Source: Hyphococcus sp. (GTDB lineage: Bacteria; Pseudomonadota; Alphaproteobacteria; Caulobacterales; Parvularculaceae). From it: a stretch of DNA of 39,508 nucleotides. Under the pieces are notes generated by a model that worked only from the letters and a program-made list of their open reading frames with translations, was not told the DNA's origin and did no database searches. Each line of letters begins with the position of its first letter. The first letter of the stretch is position 1. Location: NCBI GenBank assembly GCA_021604585.1, contig BQJG01000030.1, positions 1-39,508 of the forward strand, read 5' to 3'. Of the stretch, positions 17,047 to 25,471 are shown piece after piece. Both the position numbers and the translations under genes were made by a program.

Positions 17047-18195
17047 CTACTCGAAGGAGATAACCACATCTGCACGGCGGTTCAGCGGCTCGCGCACGCC
17101 GTCTGCCGTTGCTTTTGCGAGGTTAGTTTCACCAAAAGCTTCCAAACGAATGCTGTCGGCTGGAACGCCATTGGCGATCAGGCCGTCACGCACCGCGCGG
17201 GCGCGGCGTTCAGAAAGCGCCTGGTTGTAGGCGGAACCGCCCGACGTATCGGTGTTGCCCGCAACGACGACTGTTTCGATGTCGTTTTCAAGCGCACGGG
17301 AAGCTGCTTCGCGAACCAGTGTCGAAGCCTGAGGCGTCAGGTTCGATTTGTCATAGTCGAAGTAGACCGTGAACTGAATCGGATCGAGATCAGCTGCGGT
17401 GTTTTCAACCGGCTGTGGCGGGCAAGAAGCCGCCATCGGCACGCTCGAACCATCCCAGCAATCTTTGTACTGAGCGACCGGCGCAGCAGCGGCGCCGAAA
17501 TTCCAGCGAAGACCAGCAAATACGCTGTGCGATTTATTTTCAGCTTTGAACTCGGCCGGGATGCCGCCAAGGAAGCCGTCATATTCGCCGCGTGCTGCAG
17601 TGAAGTAACGATAAGAAAGGTCAAGCGCGAGACCTTCGGTCAAACCGATCGCCACGCCGGCGATGCCCTGATAAGCCACGCCCCAATTGCTCGCGCCATA
17701 TGCGATGGTGTGCGGAGCCGGAACGCCGCCAGCAGCCGCGCCGATAATGTCGTGATCGACGTTTGCGATACCAACGCCGACGCCGAGATAAGGCGTCAAA
17801 TTACCGCCAGTGTCGAAGTCATAAAGGAAGTTGGCAAGAAACGCGGTCGTTGTCGTTGAGCCGGAGATTGTGCCCGCTGGCCAACCGGTAAAACCGGCGC
17901 CGTCAGCGGCGATCGAATCGATCGAGTTGTCGCGGTAGGAGAATTCAAGCTCTGTGCGAAGGTTGTTGCCCCACGCCTTACCGATAGCAGCATAAACGCC
18001 AATGCCGCTGTCATAGTCAGCGTCTGTATCCAAAGCGTAAGCGCCGCCGCCGCTGACATGGTCGTTCGTGAGATCCTGGTTGCCCATGTAATTAAGGCCA
18101 GCGCCGATCGCGCCATAAAGACCTTCATAAGCTTGTGCAGCCGGCGCGATAACCATCATCGACGCAGCAGCGAGCAAAATCGTTTTAAGCTTCAT
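17047..18195 (-). CDS. OmpA-family outer-membrane protein (beta-barrel plus peptidoglycan-binding domain)
   Basis: 382 residues with a strong ribosome site (GAGGAGGGG) and a signal peptide (MKLKTILLAAASMMVIAPAAQA). The N-terminal half is an eight-strand type barrel with alternating aromatic segments such as LRTELEFSYRDN and GLALDLSYRYF. The C-terminal OmpA domain starts near residue 285 (IQFTVYFDYDKSNLT) and keeps Asp316 and Arg331, which hold the diaminopimelate of peptidoglycan, in NTDTSGGSAYNQALSERRA. A short Cys-containing linker (KDCWDGS, ASCPP) joins them and may form a disulfide. It probably tethers the outer membrane to the wall. It is single in its transcript, with a terminator after it and a divergent M28 peptidase gene in front. 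Confidence 0.95.
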   Translation of the reverse strand: MKLKTILLAAASMMVIAPAAQAYEGLYGAIGAGLNYMGNQDLTNDHVSGGGAYALDTDADYDSGIGVYAAIGKAWGNNLRTELEFSYRDNSIDSIAADGAGFTGWPAGTISGSTTTTAFLANFLYDFDTGGNLTPYLGVGVGIANVDHDIIGAAAGGVPAPHTIAYGASNWGVAYQGIAGVAIGLTEGLALDLSYRYFTAARGEYDGFLGGIPAEFKAENKSHSVFAGLRWNFGAAAAPVAQYKDCWDGSSVPMAASCPPQPVENTAADLDPIQFTVYFDYDKSNLTPQASTLVREAASRALENDIETVVVAGNTDTSGGSAYNQALSERRARAVRDGLIANGVPADSIRLEAFGETNLAKATADGVREPLNRRADVVISFE

Positions 18196-18279
18196 CTTTC
18201 CCCTCCTCAGGTGGACTAATCATAGACCGCCGTCACTATTTCATAGGGGCGGCTTCCGGTGAATTTCACGTTTTCCGTA

Positions 18280-18294
18280 GCGGGTTTAACCCGC
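18280..18294. repeat. Perfect dyad in the ompA/M28 divergent intergenic region
   Basis: GCGGGTT-T-AACCCGC, seven bases on each side of one central base. It sits 85 bp upstream of the ompA-like start and 160 bp upstream of the M28 start, in a 259-bp divergent region. It could be an operator; no run of T follows, so it is not a terminator. Confidence 0.4.
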
Positions 18295-18454
18295 GAAATA
18301 TAGTCTTAATCCTCCGAATTTAAGCCAAGCAACTAATATCCCGTTAACGATGTTGCATCAACGCATCGCCCCGGGCAACCTCAGGCGTCTTTTCCACCAG
18401 AGCAGGTGGTCTCGACCCGAATAAATGACCAATGTGACAAATTTGGGGACTTTC

Positions 18455-19816
18455 ATGAAACGCTTTTCCTTGGCCGCACTTTGTCTTTTGTTTTCAACAG
18501 CTTCCTTTGCCTCTGAAGGGCCAAATGCGGACCTCTTGCACGCATTGCAGGCTGAGGTCTCGGCCGAGCGCATAGAAGCCGACATTACAAAGCTGGTTGG
18601 TTTTGGCACCCGGCACACGCTTTCGGACACCGAATCGGACGAGCGGGGCATTGGCGCGGCGCGGCGGTGGATAAAATCCGAGTTCGACGCCATCTCCAAA
18701 GATTGTGGCGGCTGTCTTGAAGTCATTTATGTGAGCGACTTTGTCGAGGGCGAACCGCGTATTCCGGACCGGACGGAAGTCGTCAATGTCATCGCCATCC
18801 AGCGTGGCCAGCTTGATCCGGATCGCATTGTGATGATGAGCGGCGATATCGATTCGCGGGTGAGCGATCCGCTGGACGGCGTCTCGGACAGCCCGGGCGC
18901 AAACGACAACGCTTCAGGCATGGCCGGCGTCATTGAGGCCGCCCGCGTCCTTTCCAGGAAAAAATTCGCCGGCACCATCATTTATGCCGGTCTTTCCGGC
19001 GAAGAGCAGGGATTGTTTGGCGGCAAAATTCTCGCCGCTTACGCCAAGGCTCATGGCTGGCGCATAAAGGCGGTGCTCAACAACGACATGATCGGCAACA
19101 TTGAGGGCGTCGACGGCGTCATCGACAATTCGACAGCCCGCGTTTTTTCCGAGGGCGTGCGCGTCGTGGAAACGCCAGAGGAGGCCAGAATTCGCCGATT
19201 TAGCGGCGGCGAAGTCGATTCGGCTTCGCGAAACATCGCTCGCTATATTGATCAGCTTGCTGATAATTTCGTGCCCAATCTCGATGTGTTGATGGTCTAT
19301 CGCCTCGACCGGTTTTCTCGCGGCGGCCATCACCGCCCCTTTAACGAAGCCGGCATGCCAGGGGTGCGGATTATGGAAACCCATGAAAATTATACGCGCC
19401 AGCATCAAGATTTGCGCACGGAAAATGGCGTTGCTTATGGCGATGTGCTTTCCGGCGTGAACTTTGATTATGCGAAGAAACTGACCTCGCTCAACGTAGT
19501 TTCTCTGGCGGCGATGGCGTCTGCGCCGCCCTTCCCCTCCCATGTTGAAATAGAAGGCGCTGTACAACCATCAACAACGCTGAAATGGGAACGCGCAAGC
19601 GGAAAAGCAGGGCGCAACCTCGCCGGCTATCGCATTCACTGGCGGCTAACCGATGCGCCGCAATGGACGAACAGCATCGATGTCGGCGATGTTTCCGAAT
19701 TCACGCTCGAAAACATTGTCATCGACAACTACTTTTTCGGCGTGTCGTCCCTCTCCAAGGACGGCGCGGAAAGCCCTGTCGTCTTTCCCGGCCCTGCCGG
19801 CAGCTTTGGCGAGTAG
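18455..19816 (+). CDS. Secreted M28-family metallopeptidase with C-terminal FN3-like domain
   Basis: 453 residues from ATG 18455, chosen because GGGGA sits 5 bases upstream and it gives a clean signal peptide (MKRFSLAALCLLFSTASFA). An ATG at 18425 would spoil the signal. The M28 zinc-peptidase core has GANDNASG with bridging Asp151, SGEEQG with Glu183-Glu184, NNDMIGN, and a late His in METHENY. The first metal ligand, normally the His of an HxDS-type motif, is Asp131 in SGDIDS. The last 90 residues (KWERASGKAGRNLAGYRIHW, then VIDNYFFGVSSLSKDG) look like a fibronectin type III domain. It should work outside the inner membrane as an aminopeptidase-like enzyme. The substituted ligand makes its activity uncertain. 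Confidence 0.88.
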   Translation: MKRFSLAALCLLFSTASFASEGPNADLLHALQAEVSAERIEADITKLVGFGTRHTLSDTESDERGIGAARRWIKSEFDAISKDCGGCLEVIYVSDFVEGEPRIPDRTEVVNVIAIQRGQLDPDRIVMMSGDIDSRVSDPLDGVSDSPGANDNASGMAGVIEAARVLSRKKFAGTIIYAGLSGEEQGLFGGKILAAYAKAHGWRIKAVLNNDMIGNIEGVDGVIDNSTARVFSEGVRVVETPEEARIRRFSGGEVDSASRNIARYIDQLADNFVPNLDVLMVYRLDRFSRGGHHRPFNEAGMPGVRIMETHENYTRQHQDLRTENGVAYGDVLSGVNFDYAKKLTSLNVVSLAAMASAPPFPSHVEIEGAVQPSTTLKWERASGKAGRNLAGYRIHWRLTDAPQWTNSIDVGDVSEFTLENIVIDNYFFGVSSLSKDGAESPVVFPGPAGSFGE

Positions 19817-19851
19817 GGGCTTTTCGCAGTCGCAACAACTGCGCGGCGCGT

Positions 19852-19865
19852 GATGTAATTACATC
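19852..19865. repeat. 14-bp perfect palindrome GATGTAATTACATC
   Basis: Exact self-complementary site between the M28 gene and the small membrane peptide gene, 143 bp upstream of the latter. It is flanked by GCGCG and CGCGC. It looks like a regulator binding site rather than a terminator because no T-run follows. The regulator is unknown. Confidence 0.4.
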
Positions 19866-20007
19866 CTGTCGCGCAACCTATTTGCGAAAAATGGCGGCAA
19901 GCGTGCGGGTTATGGCGGCAATGATCTGTGCATATTTACTATAGAAATATGTTTTTCAGTCGGTTAGTGTCGCGTGGGGAAACCAAACCAAACGTGGGGT
20001 GTCTAAA

Positions 20008-20136
20008 ATGAAGGCTATTCTCTGGCTAATTCTGCTGTTGCTGGCGGCTGTCGGCATTGCGTCTGTCGTTGATTACCTCGACCTCTATGACGTGCCGATG
20101 ATTGAAGTTTCCAAGCAGGAAGCTGTCTCCGAATAA
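20008..20136 (+). CDS. 42-residue single-span membrane peptide
   Basis: A short frame of 42 residues: MKAILWLILLLLAAVGIASV, then VDYLDLYDVPMIEVSKQEAVSE. One membrane helix fills residues 3-20 and an acidic tail follows. A GTGGGG stretch lies upstream as a possible ribosome site. It has its own upstream AT-rich region of about 100 bp and is followed within 20 bp by a strong hairpin terminator, which supports a real, separately transcribed gene. It does not overlap other genes. Function unknown and I do not recognise the family. Confidence 0.6.
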   Translation: MKAILWLILLLLAAVGIASVVDYLDLYDVPMIEVSKQEAVSE

Positions 20137-20156
20137 ACATCGGACTTTTTCTTTCA

Positions 20157-20202
20157 CGCCCTGAGTTCGCCTGCCCTATATGGGTTGCGCGAACTCAGGG
20201 CG
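20157..20202 (+). terminator. Intrinsic terminator after the small membrane peptide gene
   Basis: A perfect 14-bp stem CGCCCTGAGTTCGC (20157-20170) with its complement at 20189-20202, enclosing an 18-base loop that can itself pair CCC with GGG. The following TTCTATTT is only moderately T-rich. It insulates the B12 riboswitch transcript that begins just downstream. Confidence 0.75.
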
Positions 20203-20219
20203 CGTTCTATTTACGCACA

Positions 20220-20395
20220 TGACGGTGCTCCCTTAACGGGAGAGAATAGGGAACGCGGTGAAGACCCGCGGCTGTGCCCGCAACTGTAAGCGGTCAGGCG
20301 CTCGCGACAACGCCACTGAAGTCTCAATCTTCAGGAAGGCAAGCGAGACGCTGGCGACCCGCAAGCCAGGAGACCTGCCGTCAACGTCGTCTCTC
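20220..20395 (+). promoter_or_regulatory. Adenosylcobalamin riboswitch
   Basis: All class hallmarks are in order: GGTGCTCCC then GGGAGAGAATAGGGAA, the GCGGTGAA-GA-CCCGCGGCTGTGCCCG core, GCAACTGTAAGCGG, the GCCACTG segment, GGAAGGC, and the B12 box GCCAGGAGACCTGCC at 20365-20379. It precedes btuB by about 75 bases. In this family, cobalamin binding turns off the downstream uptake genes. It fills most of the 331-bp gap between the small peptide gene and btuB. The ends of the aptamer are approximate. Confidence 0.95.
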
Positions 20396-20436
20396 GCCCG
20401 GCCGGGATCAGCTGGAACGAGCGGTGGACCCGTTGT

Positions 20437-20466
20437 GGCGACATCCAACTATTAAGGAGTGTCGCC
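20437..20466 (+). promoter_or_regulatory. Shine-Dalgarno-sequestering hairpin of the btuB riboswitch
   Basis: GGCGACATCC (20437-20446) pairs with GGAGTGTCGCC (20456-20466) with one bulged G. The loop AACTATTAA and the 3' arm contain the btuB ribosome site AAGGAG (20454-20459). The start codon ATG begins at 20468. It is a good candidate for the expression platform, implying control of translation. Confidence 0.7.
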
Positions 20467-20467
20467 A

Positions 20468-22294
20468 ATGACAACATATTCTACGCCTGCTTTCTGCCTT
20501 CTGATTTCGACTGCGCTTTGCGGCCAGTCATTCGCCGCCGACAATCTTCCCCTTACAGACGAAATTGTCGTTTCCGCAACGCTAACCCCGACGCCGCTAT
20601 CCGAGACTGGATCTTCCGTGACCATCATCACCGCAGAAGAAATCCAGGCGCAGCAATATTCATTTCTAGTCGACGTTTTGCGCGATTCGCCCGGCGTTTC
20701 CGTCGCCAGAAATGGCGGCTTTGGCGGCGCGGCAAGCGCACGCCTTCGCGGAGCCTCCAGCGGCCAGACGCTGGTCGTCGTTGACGGCGTCACAATTAAC
20801 GACCCATCAGCGCCGCAAGGCGGGTTTAACTTCGCCAACTTTGACGTTGCAGACATTGATCGGGTTGAAGTGTTGCGCGGACCGCAATCGCTGATCTACG
20901 GCGCCGATGCGATCGGCGGCGTGATTTCAGTCACCACCGCAAGAAACGCATCTTCAAGCGCCTATATTGAAGGCGGCTCACGCGGAACAGTTCGCGGCGG
21001 CGCTACGGCATCAATCAGCAATGATACATCCTTTGCCCGCGCGACGGTTTCTGGCGCTCGCACGGACGGCATATCCCGCGCCGATGGCCGCCCGGAAAAA
21101 GACGGCTATCGCACGATTTCCGGTTCCTTCAGCGGCGGTGTTGACCTCAATGAGCATTGGAGCGCGCAGCTGATCGCGCGCGTCTCTGATTCTCATGTCG
21201 AGCTCGATGGGTTTCCGCCGCCGCTTTTCTCGCTCGCAGATACGGATGGAACGGAAGACACGCGCGAATATCTGATCGCTGGAAAGTTTTTGCAGAACTG
21301 GGCGGGCCTGGATGGCGCCTTGACTGTTTCCTACAACGCCATCGATCGCGAAGACTTTGAAGGCGGGTTCTCAACCTTCGTTGCTAAAGGCGATCGCCTG
21401 ACCGCAAACTATGTCGCTGCAGTCGAGTTTAGTAAGCGCGCTCGCGTCATTGGCGGCGTTGAAGTAGAGCGCACATCCGCGATAGTCTCCAGCGTGGATG
21501 AAGCCGCCGATGCTGGCGCCGCTTTCGCGCTGGTCGAGGTTAAGCCTTTCGATTCGCTCACTTTGTCGGCAGGCGGGCGCCGCGATGAATTCTCAAATTT
21601 TGAAGGCGAGACCACTGCCCGCGCTTCCGCTGTGTGGGCCGCTTCCGACAAACTGTTGCTTCGCGCCAGCTGGGGTGAGGGTTTCCGCGCGCCCAGCCTG
21701 TTTGAATTGAACTTTGATCAGTTCGGAACCATACCCAATCCGGATTTGCGGCCCGAGCATGCAAATGGTTTCGATATTGGCGTTGAAACGCGATTTGGCG
21801 CCGCGTCGGAACATGAATTGAGCGTGACGCTTTTTCACACGCGCGTCACAGATCAAATCGATTTTGACTTCGCCGGGAGCGGCTATTTCAATATCGATGA
21901 AACGCGCGCCCGCGGCGTTGAGATTGACGCCCATTTTGCTCTTAGCGATCAGTGGTCGGCCCGCACCGTTTACAGCTTCGCCGATGCTGTCGACAAAGCG
22001 ACCGGCGCCCAGCTTTTACGGCAACCGCGCCACAAGGGAAACGCTACCGTTTCTTTCGCGCCAAATGATGCTCTGACCGTGTCAGCAAGCGCGATCTTCA
22101 ATGGGCGCGAGAACGACACGCCCGCCACGAATGCATCTTATGTGAGGCTTGACTTACGCGCCGCCTACACAGTCTCCGATCATCTCGAACTCTATGGCCG
22201 GATCGAAAATGCAACTGATGCAAACTATCAGGATGTATCCGGCTATGGTGAAGCGGGCGTGTCCGCTTTTGCCGGCGTCAGGCTGCGCAGATGA
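20468..22294 (+). CDS. btuB: TonB-dependent vitamin B12 outer-membrane receptor
   Basis: 608 residues from ATG 20468; AAGGAG lies 8 bases upstream and a GTG at 20459 overlaps that site, so it is not the start. A signal peptide (to about SFAADN) is followed by a TonB box-like DEIVVSATL and the plug domain (PGVSVARNGGFGGAASARLRG, VVDGVTIND, VEVLRGPQSLIYGADAIGGV). A 22-strand type barrel follows, closing with a C-terminal Arg-rich FAGVRLRR in place of the usual terminal aromatic. The riboswitch in front and the overlapping transport genes after it point to cobalamin as substrate. It imports the ligand across the outer membrane using TonB energy. Confidence 0.95.
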   Translation: MTTYSTPAFCLLISTALCGQSFAADNLPLTDEIVVSATLTPTPLSETGSSVTIITAEEIQAQQYSFLVDVLRDSPGVSVARNGGFGGAASARLRGASSGQTLVVVDGVTINDPSAPQGGFNFANFDVADIDRVEVLRGPQSLIYGADAIGGVISVTTARNASSSAYIEGGSRGTVRGGATASISNDTSFARATVSGARTDGISRADGRPEKDGYRTISGSFSGGVDLNEHWSAQLIARVSDSHVELDGFPPPLFSLADTDGTEDTREYLIAGKFLQNWAGLDGALTVSYNAIDREDFEGGFSTFVAKGDRLTANYVAAVEFSKRARVIGGVEVERTSAIVSSVDEAADAGAAFALVEVKPFDSLTLSAGGRRDEFSNFEGETTARASAVWAASDKLLLRASWGEGFRAPSLFELNFDQFGTIPNPDLRPEHANGFDIGVETRFGAASEHELSVTLFHTRVTDQIDFDFAGSGYFNIDETRARGVEIDAHFALSDQWSARTVYSFADAVDKATGAQLLRQPRHKGNATVSFAPNDALTVSASAIFNGRENDTPATNASYVRLDLRAAYTVSDHLELYGRIENATDANYQDVSGYGEAGVSAFAGVRLRR

Positions 22295-23127
22295 TGAGAA
22301 CGCGCAGCATCGTTTCAATCCTTGCAGGCGCCATCATCTTGGCGGGCGGCGCGTCTGCGGCCAAACCGCGTGCTGTGTCGCTTGATTACTGTTCGGATCA
22401 GTATCTGCTGAAACTTGCCGATCCCGAGCAGATTGCCGCCGTCTCACGCGGCGCCGGCAAAGACTATTCCTATATGCGCGCCGCTGCTGCGGATTTTCCA
22501 AAGATCCGCGCCACACTTGAAGAAGCCGCCCCATTGTCGCCTGACATTATCCTGCGCCAATGGGGCGGCGGCGCAAAGGCGCAATTTGCGTTCGCCCGGT
22601 TTGGCGCTGAGGTTGTCGCACTCGGCTATCCCGAAGATTTCGATGGCGTGAAAGACAATATCCGCCTCGTCGCCAAGGCGCTTGATCAACCACAACGCGG
22701 TGAAGCCCTGATACAGGAAATGGAAGAACGGCTGGAAGCCCTTACGGTCATAACAAACCCCGCAGCAGATGGAGTGCATGCACTTTATGTAACGCCAGGC
22801 GGCGTCACTGCGGGCGCGCATACGATGATCGACGCTATCATCCGCGCGGCCGGCCTGAAAAATATTGCTGCAGAGGCGGGGCAAGTTTATTGGCCTGCGC
22901 TTCCGGCGGAGCAATTGCTGCTCGATCCGCCAGAAATAATTGTCAGCGGCTTTTTCATCTCGCGCGACGAAGACGTCAACTATTGGTCGGCCTCGCGGCA
23001 CCCTGTCCTTGAAAGACTTTTCGCCAAGACACCGACAGTTCATCTCACCGCCGATCTGGTCAGTTGCGCGGCATGGTTTTCAATCGATGCGGCGGAAATG
23101 ATTGCTGACAAGGCCGTATTAAAATGA
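22291..23127 (+). CDS. btuF: Cobalamin ABC transporter substrate-binding protein
   Basis: 278 residues with two adjacent ATGs (22291 and 22294); the first overlaps the btuB stop as ATGA. A signal peptide ends near GGASAAKPRA, so the protein is periplasmic. The class III binding-protein fold is seen in VSLDYCSDQYLLKLADPEQI, LEEAAPLSPDIIL and the C-terminal half beginning ALYVTPGGVTAGAHT. It should receive B12 from BtuB and hand it to BtuC. The symbol rests on the operon and riboswitch; the fold alone could also bind siderophores. Confidence 0.9.
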   Translation: MMRTRSIVSILAGAIILAGGASAAKPRAVSLDYCSDQYLLKLADPEQIAAVSRGAGKDYSYMRAAAADFPKIRATLEEAAPLSPDIILRQWGGGAKAQFAFARFGAEVVALGYPEDFDGVKDNIRLVAKALDQPQRGEALIQEMEERLEALTVITNPAADGVHALYVTPGGVTAGAHTMIDAIIRAAGLKNIAAEAGQVYWPALPAEQLLLDPPEIIVSGFFISRDEDVNYWSASRHPVLERLFAKTPTVHLTADLVSCAAWFSIDAAEMIADKAVLK

Positions 23128-24125
23128 AGCAGCTTTCAGTCAATGCGGCGGCGGCAAACACCGGCCTTGCAACAGCGTCGGCGCTGCTGATCCTCATTTC
23201 CTTATTCGCCGGGCCCGCGAATATCTCGCCAGGCGAGGCGCTCACCGCGCTACTTACCGATCAGGGCGCAATCACTGCTATCATCCGCGATATCCGCCTG
23301 CCGCGCGCCCTCGCGGCGTGGCTGGCCGGCGCTTGCCTTGGCGCGGCTGGCGCAGGCCTGCAAGGCTTATTGCGCAATCCTTTGGCCGACCCTGGCGTCC
23401 TTGGCGTTTCCGCCGCCGCCGCGCTCGGCGCTATCGTCGCGCTGTATTTTAATTTTGCCGCCTTTGCATTTTGGACAACACCTGTCGCTGCAATCTTGTT
23501 TGCGCTCGGCGCAACGGCTTTATTATACATTCTAGGCGCCGGCCGCGTTTCAACGGCGCGGCTGATTCTTATCGGCGTTGGTTTCTCGTCGCTTTGCGGC
23601 GCGCTGATTTCCCTCACCATGAATCTTTCGCCAAATCCGTTTGCGCTGACGGATCTCATCAACTGGCTATTCGGCACGGTGGTGAACCGAAGCTTTCGCG
23701 ATCTTGCCATCGCTGCGCCTTTCGCAGGCGCTGGGCTGGCGATGATCGCCGCGGCTGCGCCGGGTCTGGCTGCGCTGACGCTGGGCGAAGAAACGGCGGC
23801 GAGCATCGGCGCCAATCTCAAACGCACCCGTGCGCTGGTGATTGCCGGCGCTGCATTTTTAGTCGGCGCCAGCGTATCCGTGGCGGGGGCCATCGGCTTT
23901 GTCGGCATCGCCGCGCCGCATTTGGCGCGCGCCTTCGCTGGCCAGAACCCTGCGCGCATTCTGCTCCCAAGCATCATGCTCGGCGGCGCCATGCTTGCGG
24001 GCGCTGATCTGTTTATTCGCATCTTGCCGTTCGATCAGGAACTGAAACTTGGCGTCGCCGCCGCGCTCATCGGGGCGCCGGGGTTTGTCTGGATCGCAGC
24101 GACAAGCAAAAGGATTGCATCATGA
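23124..24125 (+). CDS. btuC: Cobalamin ABC transporter permease
   Basis: 333 residues, FecCD/BtuC family with about ten membrane helices. Conserved blocks include IRDIRLPRALAAWLAGACLG, AGLQGLLRNPLADPGVLGVS, the coupling region near GEETAASIGANLKRTR, and AIGFVGIAAPHLARAFAGQN. It starts in an ATGA overlap with btuF and ends in another with btuD. It forms the inner-membrane channel of the B12 importer. Family is certain; the B12 substrate follows from context. Confidence 0.94.
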   Translation: MKQLSVNAAAANTGLATASALLILISLFAGPANISPGEALTALLTDQGAITAIIRDIRLPRALAAWLAGACLGAAGAGLQGLLRNPLADPGVLGVSAAAALGAIVALYFNFAAFAFWTTPVAAILFALGATALLYILGAGRVSTARLILIGVGFSSLCGALISLTMNLSPNPFALTDLINWLFGTVVNRSFRDLAIAAPFAGAGLAMIAAAAPGLAALTLGEETAASIGANLKRTRALVIAGAAFLVGASVSVAGAIGFVGIAAPHLARAFAGQNPARILLPSIMLGGAMLAGADLFIRILPFDQELKLGVAAALIGAPGFVWIAATSKRIAS

Positions 24126-24898
24126 GTGCGCTTCTTGAGCTTGAAGAACTGTCGGTTTCCTTAAGTGATCGTGTTGTCCTGAAACATATTTCATGCGCCG
24201 CTTCTCAGGGCGAATTCATTGGCCTGATCGGACCAAATGGAGCGGGCAAGTCGACATTGCTGCGAGCAGCGGCCGGGCTTATCGCATCAGGCTCAGGCGC
24301 CCGGCGACTTGATGGGAAAGCGCTCGAAAGTTTCGCCTCGCGCGAACGAGCAAGGCGTCTCGCTTACCTTCCGCAAATGCGGCCGGTCTATTGGGGCGTT
24401 CCAGCGCGCGCGATTGTTGCACTCGGGCGATTCGCCTTTGGCGACCCCTTGTCGGAAAGCGCGCAGGACACAGCAGCGATTGAACGCGCGCTTGCCGATT
24501 GCGCTGCCGGACATCTGGCGGATCGCTCCGCCAGCACGCTTTCGGGCGGCGAACTCGCGCGCATTCATCTTGCGCGCGCGCTCGCCGGCGAAACGCCGCT
24601 GCTGCTTGCGGACGAACCCATCGCGGCGCTCGATCCCGAACATCAGTTCTCCGTCATGGCGTTATTGCGAAAAAAAGCGGACGAAGGCCGTGCAGTGATC
24701 GCCGCGTTGCATGATCTATCGCTGGCGGCGCGTTATTGCACCCGCATCGTCGTCTTGCATGACGGCGCCATTGCGGCTGATGGCGCTCCTGAAATCGCAC
24801 TCAATTCAGAGCTGCTTAGTGACGTGTTTCGTGTTCATGGCGTCATGGAGCAAACCGCAGGTGAAGCCGCATTAAAACTCCGGCGGCTGCCAACCTAA
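24122..24898 (+). CDS. btuD: Cobalamin ABC transporter ATP-binding protein
   Basis: 258 residues. Walker A GPNGAGKS is at 37-44, the signature is LSGGELARIHLARALAG, Walker B is LLLADEPIAALD, and the switch His is in AALHDLSLAARY. These are the normal motifs of the FecE/BtuD/HmuV group. It overlaps btuC by 4 bp and is the last gene of the btuBFCD operon. Its stop overlaps the stop of the convergent adenosyltransferase gene by 4 bp. Confidence 0.94.
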   Translation: MSALLELEELSVSLSDRVVLKHISCAASQGEFIGLIGPNGAGKSTLLRAAAGLIASGSGARRLDGKALESFASRERARRLAYLPQMRPVYWGVPARAIVALGRFAFGDPLSESAQDTAAIERALADCAAGHLADRSASTLSGGELARIHLARALAGETPLLLADEPIAALDPEHQFSVMALLRKKADEGRAVIAALHDLSLAARYCTRIVVLHDGAIAADGAPEIALNSELLSDVFRVHGVMEQTAGEAALKLRRLPT

Positions 24899-25455
24899 CC
24901 GGCAGTGATGCTCGCTTCCTTACGCCAATAGATTTCCGAAACGCCAAGCCGCTGCGCTTCAACGCGGGCAGCGATAAATAAAACATCGGACAGCCGGTTG
25001 AGATACTGCAGCGCATGGGCTGCTTCCGGCGCGCTTCGCATATAGCTCGTCATGGCGCGCTCAACCCTGCGCGCAACGGTGCGTGCGAGGTGGCAATATC
25101 CAAGAACCGGCGCGCCGCCGGGCAGAATGAATTCTTTCAGCGGCGGCAGATCAGCGTTCATTTTGGCCGCCGCCTCATCAAGGCGCGTCACATGTTTTTC
25201 ACTCATCATCGGCGCATCCGGAAAGGCCAACGCGCCGCCAAGGTCAAACAAATCATGCTGCACGCCAGCCAGTAATGTTGATAAGTCACCCGGCGGCAGA
25301 TGCGCGCGCACAACGCCAACCCAGGAGTTCAACTCGTCCACATCGCCAATCAGCGCAATGCGCGGATGATCCTTGGGCAGGCGCGTTCCATCGGCGAGAG
25401 AGGTTTCCCCCTTATCCCCGCCGCGCGTGACGATCTTATTGAGTCTGTCTGACAT
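24895..25455 (-). CDS. PduO-type cob(I)alamin adenosyltransferase
   Basis: 186 residues with the PduO/MMAB signature: TRGGDKGETSLADGTRLPKD at the N-terminus, DVDELNSWVGVVRAHL, the ARTVARRVERAM block and YLNRLSDVLFIAAR near the end. The enzyme moves the adenosyl group from ATP to cob(I)alamin, forming coenzyme B12. It faces the btuBFCD operon tail-to-tail and shares a 4-bp stop overlap, completing an uptake-and-activation module. CobO-type enzymes are unrelated in sequence, so the PduO family is well supported. Confidence 0.95.
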   Translation of the reverse strand: MSDRLNKIVTRGGDKGETSLADGTRLPKDHPRIALIGDVDELNSWVGVVRAHLPPGDLSTLLAGVQHDLFDLGGALAFPDAPMMSEKHVTRLDEAAAKMNADLPPLKEFILPGGAPVLGYCHLARTVARRVERAMTSYMRSAPEAAHALQYLNRLSDVLFIAARVEAQRLGVSEIYWRKEASITAG

Positions 25456-25471
25456 GCGCAGACCCTACAAC

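Noticed and set aside
18290..18345. Several TTAA elements upstream of ompA, considered as CtrA boxes
   Set aside because: Spacings seen are 10 and 16 bases, not the 7 required for TTAA-N7-TTAA.
19826..19844. CGCAGT...ACTGCG hairpin after the M28 gene as a terminator
   Set aside because: Six-base stem and no T-run after it.
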